DNA of 28,568 nucleotides from Nemertoderma westbladi (Eukaryota; Xenacoelomorpha; Nemertodermatida; Nemertodermatidae), in assembly GCA_032718475.1 (NCBI GenBank), contig JAUCBJ010005391.1, positions 1 to 28,568 of the forward strand, given 5' to 3'. The notes under the pieces were generated by a model, which saw only the letters and a list, made by a program, of their open reading frames with translations, did no database searches and was not told where the DNA came from. Below are positions 9,986 to 19,151 of the stretch, piece after piece. A program made the position numbers and the translations under genes. Position 1 is the first letter of the stretch; each line of letters starts with the position of its first letter.

Positions 9986-10727
9986 ACCACCCGCCCAATA
10001 TTTTTAGAAATCTTAATAATATTGCTTGAAATTTGAAACAGATATTTTTACCTCCCTTCCCTCCTCCTTAGTGGGTGAGGCATGAAAGGAATTTATTTTT
10101 GCTTTCATTCTTTAACTAGACAGCTAGAAGCGTTTAAAAAAAGGTATATCTCCGTCGATATTGCACCAGTTACAGCGCAGTTATTCTTCAACATCATACA
10201 GTCATAGTGATTTGTTGGTACTGTTAGAAAGCTGGCCATGCAAGTGTGTAACACTTTCAATCTGAATTTCGTTGAAATATAAGATTAACTACACACATCC
10301 ATAGCTATCTTATCTCTGGTGCTGAGCTTTATTCCTCCTTAGTGCTACTAGCCCTCTAAATGATTAAGGTAATAATTGTTCCCAATAGATAACGAGCCCA
10401 TAGCTCTCCGGCCAAGGTAAACTTCTGTTAGTCAGTTAGTTACAGCCTTCGATAATGTATTAGTGACTTTGTGAACCTGGCTGCCTGGGTTGTCGTGGTT
10501 CAAGCCCATCAGCCATGGCCCGGCCAGCCGTGCACAATATACTCTATACTAAATATAGAGAAATATAGAAATATAGAAAAATCTGGGGAGGGGGGGGGAG
10601 GTCCGTGTCATCAGAAAATGACACTATATTACGGGTCATGGTATACTGTACGATCTTTCACATGAAACCAACGAAAACTGGTAAAAGTTTCCGAGTCGTC
10701 AACTCCATTCACACTTTTACTGGGCAC
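9986..10727. other. Non-coding sequence, nothing recognised
   Basis: No gene or element end recognised. A GTGGTTCAAGCCC box near 10495-10507 resembles a Pol III B box but has no convincing A box upstream. A G-rich run lies at 10574-10590. Confidence 0.4.
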
Positions 10728-10739
10728 TATTTCAAACGA

Positions 10740-12048
10740 AAGAAGGGCAACCTAACACTCTATGGTTCTTTTCGGGGAATATCATTGATCTCGATTGCTA
10801 CAAAGCTATACAATAGAATTATATTAAATCGCATCAGGGATCCCATTGAGAGACTGCTCCGAGGAAATCAGAAGGGGTTCCGTAAAGGTCGTGGGACCAT
10901 GGAGCCCATTTTGGCACTTAGAAGGATAATTGAAGAGTTATCAAAAAAGAAAGACAGGCATCTGGCTGTTATCTTTGTTGACTTCTTCAAGGCCTTTGAT
11001 TCAGTCTCTCGCTCACGTATGTTCAGCATACTTTCATTATATGGGATTCCTGATGAAATTATTGCAGCAATCAGATCAGTATACGATGGTTCGACAACAT
11101 TTGTGTCTACTGTCACACTTGCACCATTCTTGTTCATAATTTTTGTTGACTATGTTCTACGCATGTCCTTAGATCATCATAATGATGATGGGGTGATGAT
11201 AACTCCACCTACTGGCTCCAGAACTCGAGGAAATCCTGCCAAGTACCTAACTGATCTAGACTTTGCTGATGACTTAGGAGTACTCTCAGAATCACTAGAG
11301 GGAGCCCAACGACTCCTCAGCTCATTAGAACATGCTGCTTCTAGTGTTGGTCTTTTTATTAACTCCAGAAAGACCACAATTTTGACAGTTAACTTTGAAA
11401 GTCCTCAGCAAGTCTCTGATCGGATGACCATAAGCTCAAAAGATGGTATGCTTGAGCATGTGGATGACTTCTGTTACCTGGGATCATGGATCCGGAAGTC
11501 AGGTGAGGACCTTCGAATACGTAAGGGAAAGGCATAGCGCATGGGCAGCCTTGAATAGGCTTTCCAGGATTTGGAAGTCACCGAGAATTAATCCCACACT
11601 TAAGGTCCGATTATTTAGAGCAGCAGTAGTTCCAGTACTCCTCTATGGGAGTCCATGCTGGGCTCTAACTGCTGAGGACACCAAATCTCTGGATGGCACA
11701 TTCACAAGAATGCTACGCCGGGTTCATTGTGTCAAGTACAATGCACACATCTCCAACCAGACACTATATGACATTGGAGGTGTCTCATTGGTTCCCCCAA
11801 GCTTGACACTAGAACAAAATCGCCTCCGCTTTGCAGGACAGTGCTTTCGCCGTGAGGACCAGGCAGTGCATAATCTTGTACTTTGGCAGCCTCATGGAGA
11901 GAATAAGCATGGTGGACAGCCCATGACTTTCTTGAGACTCATCTTAAAGGACACTGGCCTTGAAAATGCGGATGATCTAGCAAATGTCATGGGTGATAGG
12001 GAGTTGTGGCTGTGCAATTTTGTCGATAAGCCGGCACAGCATTCTTAA
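10740..12048 (+). pseudogene. LINE reverse transcriptase and C-terminal region, broken
   Basis: The enzyme copies LINE RNA into DNA at the target site. Visible motifs are the finger phrase FRGISLISIATKLYNRII, motif A AVIFVDFFKAFDS (catalytic Asp) and motif C as FADD in DLDFADDL. Between STV and TLAPFLF, near 11120, the usual segment of motif B with its Gln-Gly-Asp is missing, an in-frame deletion that should abolish activity. Near 11535 a 7 bp insertion relative to the copy at 27510 (GGCA-TAGCGCA-TGGG) introduces a stop and shifts the frame. The rest continues to 12048 in another frame with RLFRAAVVPVLLYGSPCWAL and a Cys/His-containing tail. An apparent start upstream at 10605 lies in flanking DNA and is not part of the LINE. 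This is a dead copy. Confidence 0.88.
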
Positions 12049-12090
12049 AAATGCAGCTGCAATGCAGCATGCCGACCCTAGTAGTAGTAG
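10740..12090 (+). mobile_element. Non-LTR retrotransposon (LINE), 5'-truncated, 12 bp TSD
   Basis: TATTTCAAACGA stands at 10728-10739 and again at 12091-12102, so the insertion is defined to the base. The copy holds part of the reverse transcriptase, the C-terminal domain and a short 3' UTR ending in (TAG)n rather than poly-A, as several LINE groups do. Two more copies share this 3' end: 4244-4556 (minus) and 27278-28078. Being the longest of the three, this copy best represents the family here. There is no endonuclease domain, as the 5' part was never copied. Confidence 0.9.
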
Positions 12091-12102
12091 TATTTCAAAC
12101 GA

Positions 12103-12540
12103 GCTGAGTTTTTAATTAATTAAAATTTAATTATTAATAAGGAATTATTTCAATTTTCAACACACAAAAAAATCATACTATCGTTATACCACAGTAACAG
12201 TTTAAAGGGAAGTGTATTTTGTGTAATTTATAACTTCCAAAGGGTGCTGAAATGGGTGCTACTCGAAAACCACTGGAGCTATTAAATTTTTGTTTGCCTC
12301 ATATCTATAGTAGGTCATGTGTGTTGAATTATTAAAATAATATTATTTAATAAAAAAAAAGAAATAATTTTTTACTATGCTCAATTACTTTTAGCAGAAG
12401 CGATGCAAAAAGGGATGCGCGTGCTAGGGGGGGGGGGGGGGGGGGGGGGGGGTGTATGTGAGATAATAAGGATAGTTCTGGTATGGAAATCTGAAGCAGG
12501 ACAGCGACAATATAATGGCGATTAGATTAGAATACTTCTA
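12103..12540. other. Non-coding sequence with a G26 tract
   Basis: AT-rich sequence without a recognisable gene. An uninterrupted run of 26 G spans 12427-12452. No facing poly-C or GACGCAA word is found near it, so I do not link it to the poly-G-bounded element. Confidence 0.5.
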
Positions 12541-13881
12541 AAGGCCCGCCGCACACTAGAGCTGCAAGATGCATCGTATTTTATTTTATATTGATAGCTT
12601 TTATGTTAATTATTTATTGAGTTTCTGACCATCCAAATATTTCACGAGAGCATTGTATACATCCAATAATTTTCAAGAGACCTGTGGCTGGCGTTATGGC
12701 AAAGTTGTTTGATCAACTGAGAGATGATCCCGACCACAGATATTTGTGAATTATAATCGCATGTCCGCTAGGGCTCGATCGGAGCTCCGGCCTCCGGCTC
12801 CGGCTCCGGCCATTTTGGCACCTCCGGCTCCTGCTCCGGCTCCGGTAAAAATATTGCCGGAGTTAATTTTTTAATAAAGTATTATATTTCGTGCATGTTC
12901 TAATCTGAACAATTATTTAACACTATCAGACTATATGTAGACTGTAAGACTGTACTTACAATGAGACAATAAGACACATAAGACTGTATAAGTACTACTG
13001 TAGTACAGCTTCAATATCAAGTATAATCCTGTAATCTGATAATACTGCAGTATTTACTTAAAGTCAATGACTGAATGACTGTACTGCACTGCAGTACTGG
13101 TACTGGTCAGCTGGCTGACTAGCAGACTATTACAGATAGGCCCTACTTTAAAAAATTGTAAATGCTATGATTGTACACTGTCAGACTGTACCACTGCAGC
13201 CATTTACTGCTGTCATGCCAGCATACTGTACTGCAGTACTGGTACACGTACGGTAGGCTACCTACAGTACACACCTCTACCACAGTTAGACAGTTAGTGA
13301 GTTAGGTACTGTAGGTAATTTTTAGCCGTCAGCGTCAGGCCGTCGCCGTCCAGCATCTGGCCGTCGCCGTCAGCGTTAAGCAGTCTGTCCGTGATAAATT
13401 AATTAGCCTACTTCAGTACTTAAATTTTAAATTGAAAATTCGTAAATCTATAAATTATTAAATTAATTAGACCTACAGTATGATTGATTATGAGCGATTG
13501 GCGAACGATAACCATAATTAATTTTTTTTTAAATAAATAATTAAATTTTTAAAATTTTTGAAAAACTCCGGCTCCGGCTCCGGCCAAATTGTCCAACTCC
13601 GGCTCCTGCTCCGGCTCCGGCCAAATCCCAACTCCGATCGAGCCCTGTCCGCCCCTTGGTACATTTGTTGCTCTTTAGTCCCTAATTGATGGAAACATCC
13701 GAAAGTGTAGCACCAAGTTTAGAAAAGCGATTGGGATAAAGGTAAAACTGCTAGTCACATTGCGGTGTAGTGTAATAATATTTGGCGGCAACACACACTA
13801 ATATTACTTTGATTACTTTAATGTATATTTCAAAGAATTTATCATGCATGCATCTTGCTTCTCTAATGTGCGGCGGGCCTT
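12541..13881. mobile_element. MITE with 34 bp TIRs, split by another element
   Basis: Left AAGGCCCGCCGCACACTAGA and right, read in reverse, AAGGCCCGCCGCACATTAGA continue into GCAAGATGCAT on both sides. After removing the nested element (12769-13645) about 460 bp remain, a normal MITE size. The target duplication is unclear (TA or TTA possible), so the superfamily is open. Confidence 0.75.
12769..13645 (-). mobile_element. hAT-type non-autonomous element, copy C (about 877 bp)
   Basis: Same family as the copies at 5865 and 6884 but inverted. Ends are TAGGGCTCGATCGGAG and its complement, with about two bases lost at the right junction. TGTCCGC flanks both sides (12762-12768, 13646-13652), seven bases of an original 8 bp duplication. 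Subterminal GGAGCC repeats and the CAGTACTGCAGTAC-rich body are retained. Confidence 0.87.
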
Positions 13882-14186
13882 AGATAGCAAAAATACAGTA
13901 ATAGTAAAGAAAATATTTTCTCCAGAAGTAATATCATTAATGGTAGTTAGAAATATTACTGATAAATCCACTTGCTGTCAGTTTAATACATATTTAGTGA
14001 CTTTTCCTCACAACTACTGTACTCGCAATCAGTATGATATTGGTTGCATATATGGCAATTACAAACTAACATTCGAATGGGTTTTATAGTGTCATATTAC
14101 AACCTATTTTTCCATAATTATTTCTATTGTAATAAATAATATTTCAATTTTCAAATAATAATGTAGTCAAATAATTATAATAATAA
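13882..14186. other. Non-coding sequence, nothing recognised
   Basis: AT-rich. The 81-residue frame that crosses 13844-14089 starts inside the MITE's TIR and shows no domain, so I do not call it a gene. Confidence 0.45.
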
Positions 14187-14649
14187 GAAAGTGAAATCGT
14201 TGTCGTCGTTACGATTTTGACATGCTAATAACTTTGTCGGATTTAAAGCTGCCAAGTTGAAAATTTGTAGGTATCAATATGAGCTAAAGTTGAGATTTTT
14301 GAGAGACTTTCAGACACCATCAGTGCAATGGTCTCCCGCTAGAGGGCCACATGTCTAAACATTAAATGCCCTCCCATTTCTTTGCTTTTAATCCGTTTAA
14401 GCTGAAACTTGGCAGATATGTATTAGACCATTAGCTGTGACTTTCAAAGGAGGCGAATCCATCTGCAGTTCTCCAATCTGCCGCTAGAGGGCCAAAGGTC
14501 TGAAAGTGAAATCGTTGTCGTCGTTACGATTTTGACATGCTAATAACTTTGTCGGATTTAAAGCTGCCAAGTTGAAAATTTGTAGGTATCAATATGAGCT
14601 AAAGTTGAGATTTTTGAGAGACTTTCAGACACCATCAGTGCAATGGTCT
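14187..14649 (+). repeat. Tandem repeat with a perfect 148 bp duplication
   Basis: 14187-14334 and 14502-14649 are identical over 148 bp, offset by 315 bp. The material between contains CCGCTAGAGGGCC twice (about 14337-14349 and 14481-14493), suggesting monomers of roughly 155 bp that have partly diverged. A related monomer with CCGCTAGGGGGC lies at about 22726-22885. The array ends exactly where the transposase homology begins and supplies the first 26 codons of that open frame. Confidence 0.8.
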
Positions 14650-15285
14650 ATTCTTGTTCTCTATTACGGTTGTACTCTATTCACTGATGATCCTGGTAAC
14701 CAATTCTGCAGCTCCGGGTTTAATGATTGGAAGAATGCTCAGAAGTATTTAGAAATGCATGAAAAGAGTCATAAGCATCGGGATAGTCTTCTCACATTGT
14801 GCCGACGTAGCACTGTTGCTGGTAAGATTGACAGTGAACTGCACATGCAATTTCTGAAAGAGTCGAGTTACTGGAAAGATGTCCTACAGCGTTGTGTTGC
14901 TACCATTGCATTCTTGTGTGGTCGGGGACTTCCTCTACGTGGGACAAATGAATGCATTGGTTCGAATAGCAATGGAAACTATCTCGGGATACTAGAACTT
15001 ATTGCAAAGTTTGATCCACTCCTTGCACAGCATATTAACTTGCATGCAAACCGTGGAACTGGACATACATCATATCTGTCCAAAACGATATCAGAGGAAC
15101 TTATTCCAATAATGGGAGCCAAGGTAATGTCTCAAATCAAACAGGAAATTAAGAGTTCTCACTACTTTTCTGTGTCTGTCGATTCCACACCAGATGTGGC
15201 TCATTCAGATCAGCTAACTGTTATTGTTCGCTATATTGATATGTCTACCTTTATACCTGTGGAACGATTCCTTACATTTTTACCT
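14650..15285 (+). pseudogene. hAT (ZMYM1-like) transposase, N-terminal part
   Basis: The transposase would cut and reinsert the element using an RNase H-like fold with three acidic residues. This part contains the end of a TTF-type zinc-finger region (GFNDWKNAQKYLEMHEKS, with Cys and His residues), the DUF4371-like helical stretch (FLKESSYWKDVLQRCVATIAFLCGRGLPLRG) and the first catalytic Asp in SVDSTPDVAHSDQL (codon 15181-15183). It is open to the insertion point after VERFLTFLP. The open frame extends upstream to 14572, but those 26 residues come from the tandem repeat. The beginning of the zinc finger is missing. Frame phase is the same as in the second part at 17086. Confidence 0.85.
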
Positions 15286-15368
15286 AGGATGGCTAAAACG
15301 TCTGTCCTTATCTGATCTGATCTGATCTGATCTGACGGTATCTGACACTTGTTCCACCTTGGTTCAGA

Positions 15369-15618
15369 GCGCACCTTGGTGTAGTGGTTATATTGAATTC
15401 ACATCTCTCGGAGGTTGTGGGTTCAACCCCGGCATGGGGGCCAAGGTAGTTTTCGTTTCGGCACGAATGCTTTGAAGGGTTTAGCGAGGTATCTCTGCAC
15501 TCTGCCTTGCATCCTTAAATGGTACCGGTAGCTAAATGAGTACTGGACTTTCTGCCTATGTCAGCATGCGAAGTTTCCCCGGTATTCCCCTTAAATCCGG
15601 GGGGGGGGGGGGGGGGGG
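15369..15618 (+). mobile_element. tRNA-derived SINE ending in a G20 tract
   Basis: A Pol III A box TGGTGTAGTGG (15377-15387) and B box GGTTCAACCCC (about 15420-15430) are spaced as in tRNA, with tRNA-like stems around them. The body (15480-15560) is shared with the fragment at 2240-2325 on the other strand. The 3' side runs into 20 G (15599-15618). I cannot name the family. Confidence 0.7.
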
Positions 15619-15782
15619 TCAATATAATACCTCCCGCTCTGAAACTAACGATACTAACTAAAAGACTAACTGAAACGAACTAAAAGGAATTCAAATAAAA
15701 TAAGCTAGAAATTTTAAATTTGTTTTTAATAAATTTGACTAAATTTGTCAAATTTTGGTGCCGGTCCATGTGAAGAATATCG

Positions 15783-16002
15783 CCCATGTGAAGAATACCA
15801 GGATTTCACTTTTCGATCGACTTTTATTGGAATTTTATATTTGAAGATTTTAATTCTTTTTTAATTTATCTTTATTGAGTGTATTATAGAGCTTATTTAT
15901 GTCTTATAACCTGCACATATACTAATTCGTTTATTGTTTTGGTTATATTCAGCCCTTCTGTAACCTGTGTTTTTGGTGAAAACCTGGTATTCTTCACATG
16001 GG
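15783..16002. repeat. 20 bp inverted repeat pair enclosing 180 bp
   Basis: CCCATGTGAAGAATACCAGG at 15783-15802 and its exact complement at 15983-16002. A nearby third and fourth copy form a hairpin at 16037-16068 (CTGGTATTCTTC, 8 nt loop, GAAGAATACCAG), and GGATTTCA(C/T)TTTTCG follows the motif at both 15801 and 16076. This looks like one small TIR element plus part of a second copy. Confidence 0.6.
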
Positions 16003-16204
16003 GGTAACTGCATAGTGAAATAAAACGGCAGAAAGTCTGGTATTCTTCGCCCATGTGAAGAATACCAGATTACCAGGATTTCATTTTTCGTTCGATTTTT
16101 TAATAAGTATCGTTTTGTTTTATTCTCTGTTCAACTTTCTCCTGTTTTATTTTATTATGTGCAGTTTTATTTGTACGCTTCTATGACAGCGGTGTCTCCA
16201 CCCA

Positions 16205-16233
16205 AATAATATAATAATAATAATAATAATAAT
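16205..16233. repeat. (AAT)n microsatellite
   Basis: About nine uninterrupted AAT/ATA triplets. Confidence 0.85.
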
Positions 16234-16385
16234 ATTGGTCGATATTTTTAATTAAATTTATCTTTATTAAGTGTTTTATGCGCGTGCGCGATGTCCTTTA
16301 TTTTTTAAGGGGATGATCTATTGATCAGTCAGTCGGACGGTTAGTAAGAAGGTGGCCGCCGCGGTAACATATTATCCTTTCCCTC

Positions 16386-16560
16386 AATTGGTAGGTAACA
16401 AAATCGTTTATTGTTTTGGTTAGAAAACCCTGTCTCGGTAACCTGCTCCTTTCCCTCAATTTGTAGGTAACAACGTCGTTTATTGTTTTGGTTAGAAATT
16501 ACAGCAGCTGTAACCTGCTCTTTTCCTTCAATTGGAAGGTAACAACAGCGTTTATTAATT
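16386..16560 (+). repeat. Three tandem copies of the GTAACCTGCTCC repeat
   Basis: Units of about 70-76 bp read CGTTTATTGTTTTGGTTAG, a variable 10-15 bp, GTAACCTGCTC(C/T)TTTCC, then TCAATTGGTAGGTAACAA. Single copies lie at 2991-3058, 15925-15970 and, inverted, at 1918-1970 and about 26333-26380. Confidence 0.75.
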
Positions 16561-17085
16561 CCCACATTCCCATCCACATTCCCATATTCTTTCATCGTCT
16601 GTATCAGCTGGCAATATGGGGCATGTTAAGTGTTTCGTCATATACACACTACACAGTAGGCCTAGAGAGATACCCCTTCCTGCCTTCCCTTTAGCTGTTT
16701 AGCGTAACAAACAAACAATAAATATCTACCGGTATCCATAAATAACTATCCATCTTTGCTGGGACAATCACACAACTTTCATACCCGCCATCCTTCATCC
16801 TATATCGCATTTTTAATATATAATAACATGCCTTTGTGCATTAGATGCATACCGGTATGCCTGTCTGCCTGTAGCGCTGTAGGCCTACTGCTACTTCATA
16901 TGATGATACTGATATGTAACAGGCAACCTGAAACGTGATCCCCTATTCAGCTATTGGCTATTTACCTAACAGACAGTTAGGTAAATATTATATCTCTTTC
17001 TCCTGATTGGTTATAGGATCAGATGCTCGTCAGATCAGATCAGATCAGATAAGGACAGACGTTTTATTCTACCTCATTTTTACCT

Positions 17086-18474
17086 GTATATAGTCATACA
17101 GGAGAAAATCTGGCCAACACTCTTCTCAACTATCTGTCTGAGTTGGGTATCGATTTTAATTATTGTCGAGGACAGACATATGACAATGCCAGTAATATGT
17201 CTGGGAAGTATTCTGGAATGCAGCAGAAGCTCAAGGAAGTTAATCAACTAGTCGATTATATTCCCTGTGCTGGACATTCTTTGAACTTAGTTGGTCTCTC
17301 TGCCGTAGATTGTTGCATTGATGCGGTGTCGTATTTTGGATTCCTTCAGAAAATGTACACCTTTTTTTCGGCTTCAACTCATCGTTGGCAGATTCTGGTA
17401 ACTGCACTAGACGGTTCTCCTGTTCCGAAGTGCCTTTCAGATACTCGGTGGTCAGCTCGGGCTGATGCAACTAATGCTCTTTATTGTGGATACAACAAGA
17501 TCCACGAGGCATTAATGACTCTTGCAGATGATACACAGCAAAGTGCTCAGTCCCGTCATGAGGCAAATTCTCTTGCCAGTGCAATGAATACCTTAGAAAT
17601 GTCAATAATGTGTGAGTTGTGGAACGATATCCTGGTGCGCTTCAACCAATGTAATAAGGCCATACAAAGCTCAACTATAGAACTGTCATGCGCAATCAAT
17701 CTGTTAAAGAGTTTAAAATCATTACTGGTGAACTGCAGAGATAAGTTTGATGCCTATGAAGAACAAGGAATGACACGTTGCGGCAATAACAGTTACAAGA
17801 CTGAAGGTGGAAGACATCGAAAACGAAAACAGAACATTGATGATAGCAATTGCCTAGATGCATCTGAAAGAATGTCTCCTCGGAAAAAATTCTTGACTGG
17901 AACCTTCTACGTTATTTTGGATCAGTTACATGTAGCTTTGCAAACCCGCATTGATGCATACACTAAAGTTTCGCAAAGATTTGGTGTTATAACAGAATTC
18001 AAGACAATGAATCCCGAACAAATTCGAACCGCTGCTGCATCACTTGTCAGCATATATCAAAATGACCTTAACGCAGACTTTCCAGCCGAATTCCAACAGT
18101 TCATAGATTGGTTTAACGAGCAGCAGATGGGCGCACTTCCAGGTAGACTTCTAGAAGGAGAACATGGAACTGCCCAACAAATGTTCACTTTACTCCATAA
18201 CAGTGGGGTGCGTTCAGCATTTCCTAACACTGAGACTATTCTACGAATCTATTTGTGCCTTATGATTACGAATTGTTCTGGTGAACGCTCATTCTCCCAT
18301 CTCAAGCGAATTAAAAGTGACATAAGATCAACCATGAAGCAAGGTAGACTCTGCTCATTGTCACTTATGTGTATTGAGAATGATTTGCTAGATAGAATAG
18401 AATTCTCTGACGTGATTAATGATTTCGCTATTGCCAAAAGCCGAAAAGGGAGAATATTAATTAATCAACCATGA
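17086..18474 (+). pseudogene. hAT (ZMYM1-like) transposase, C-terminal part
   Basis: The frame resumes in the same phase as the first part with VYSHTGENLANTLLNYLSEL, then carries CRGQTYDNASNMSG with the second catalytic Asp (codon 17182-17184), the CxxH motif PCAGHSLNL, the TRWSARADA tryptophan region, a long helical insertion and the hAT dimerisation region with NCSGERSFSHLKRIKS, where Glu (codon 18283-18285) is the third catalytic residue. It ends at a normal stop. No stop or frameshift interrupts the ~460 codons from 17086 to the end, so the insertion at 15286 happened to an intact gene not long ago. On its own this half cannot catalyse. Some hosts have adopted ZMYM1-type proteins, but the linked TIR at 18626 argues for a transposon. 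Confidence 0.87.
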
Positions 18475-18951
18475 ATAATACGAACTGTTTCATATTAGTG
18501 AGTTTCATATTAGTTACTGAGTTAATAGACTTATTGTGATTTCGATAATTATTCTATATTATATTCTAATTTCAGGCCACTTTTTCAAAATAGCCTTAGG
18601 GCCACAAATATGTTAATCCGGCCCTGGCCACCGCACCAGCCTGCCTAACTAAATGAATTCATAGACTTTCCTGTCACTCATCCCAGTTGTTGAGCTACCT
18701 CAAAGCCAGGCCGCCTTTACACTATTATTCCTACCTACGAAAACTACTGTGCAGCGAAATCTCGCTGTAAATTGTTTTTGTTGTGTTTATTCGAAAACGC
18801 AACATGCAAACAAAACGTCCAACATACAAATAACGTAGTTTTTTACAGGCTTTCTGATGGTGTAATTTTTGTACTGCAATAGTTTTTGTATCATATGCAT
18901 ATTTTTATTTTAAATTTTGAAAGGGATTTGTTAGTGATATTTTTAATTTGT

Positions 18952-19004
18952 GCAGCGAGATTTGGTTGCACGTGCAGCGAAATCTCGCTGAGAATACCCA
19001 ACTG
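18952..19004 (-). repeat. Right arm of the outer inverted repeat
   Basis: 18975-19004 is the exact reverse complement of 1237-1266, and the match continues imperfectly to 18952. ATGTA follows at 19005-19009. It lies 147 bp before the start codon of the Ig-domain frame, so the whole nest borders that gene, possibly in an intron. Confidence 0.7.
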
Positions 19005-19140
19005 ATGTAGGTACCGTACCGACAATTGCTGAATTGTTTGTCTGTTTGTTGCACTTTTGCAGTTTAGTAATTCTGTTATTATCTGTCTGTCTGTTGTCTC
19101 TCTCTCTTCTCTGTTATTTCTGTGTTTGGTTGATGAATAT

Positions 19141-19151
19141 TTTATTGCCAG
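19141..19151 (+). other. Possible 3' splice site before the Ig-domain exon
   Basis: TTTATTGCCAG directly precedes the first in-frame ATG at 19152, after a pyrimidine-rich run at about 19080-19125. If used, the exon would begin exactly at that ATG and the transposon nest would sit in the preceding intron. Confidence 0.4.

Larger units (their letters stand above)
15286..17074. mobile_element. 1.79 kb TIR element with 11 bp TSD, inserted in the transposase
   Basis: CATTTTTACCT occurs at 15275-15285 and again at 17075-17085; the codons for Phe-Leu-Pro are present on both sides, proving duplication of host coding sequence. The ends start AGG and share ACGTCTGTCCTTATCTGATC in inverted orientation, running on into four or five TCTGA units on the left and four TCAGA units on the right (TIR about 45 bp). 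Target duplications of 9-11 bp with long TIRs are typical of Mutator-like elements, my best guess. It carries no transposase; inside are a SINE, a 20 bp inverted repeat pair and a tandem repeat. Confidence 0.82.
14650..18626 (+). mobile_element. hAT transposon of ZMYM1-like type, left end lost, split by an insertion
   Basis: The element holds a transposase frame and ends at the right with a TIR whose reverse complement is CAGGGCCGGATTAACA (18611-18626), a typical hAT terminus. No matching left terminus is found: the tandem repeat at 14187-14649 abuts the transposase directly, so the left TIR and the transposase N-terminus are gone. A 1789 bp element plus an 11 bp duplication separates the two coding parts. 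Confidence 0.8.

Noticed and set aside
10490-10515. Pol III B box GTGGTTCAAGCCC as a tRNA or SINE
   Set aside because: No A box at proper spacing and no tRNA fold was found upstream.
10605-10739. Apparent N-terminus of the reverse transcriptase frame
   Set aside because: It lies outside the 12 bp target duplication and is therefore flanking DNA.
13844-14089. 81-residue plus-strand frame
   Set aside because: It begins within a MITE terminal repeat, has no recognisable domain and AT-rich random codon use.
14572-14649. Apparent N-terminus of the transposase (MKICRYQYELK...)
   Set aside because: These codons lie in the second copy of the 148 bp repeat, present also at 14187-14334 without any transposase.
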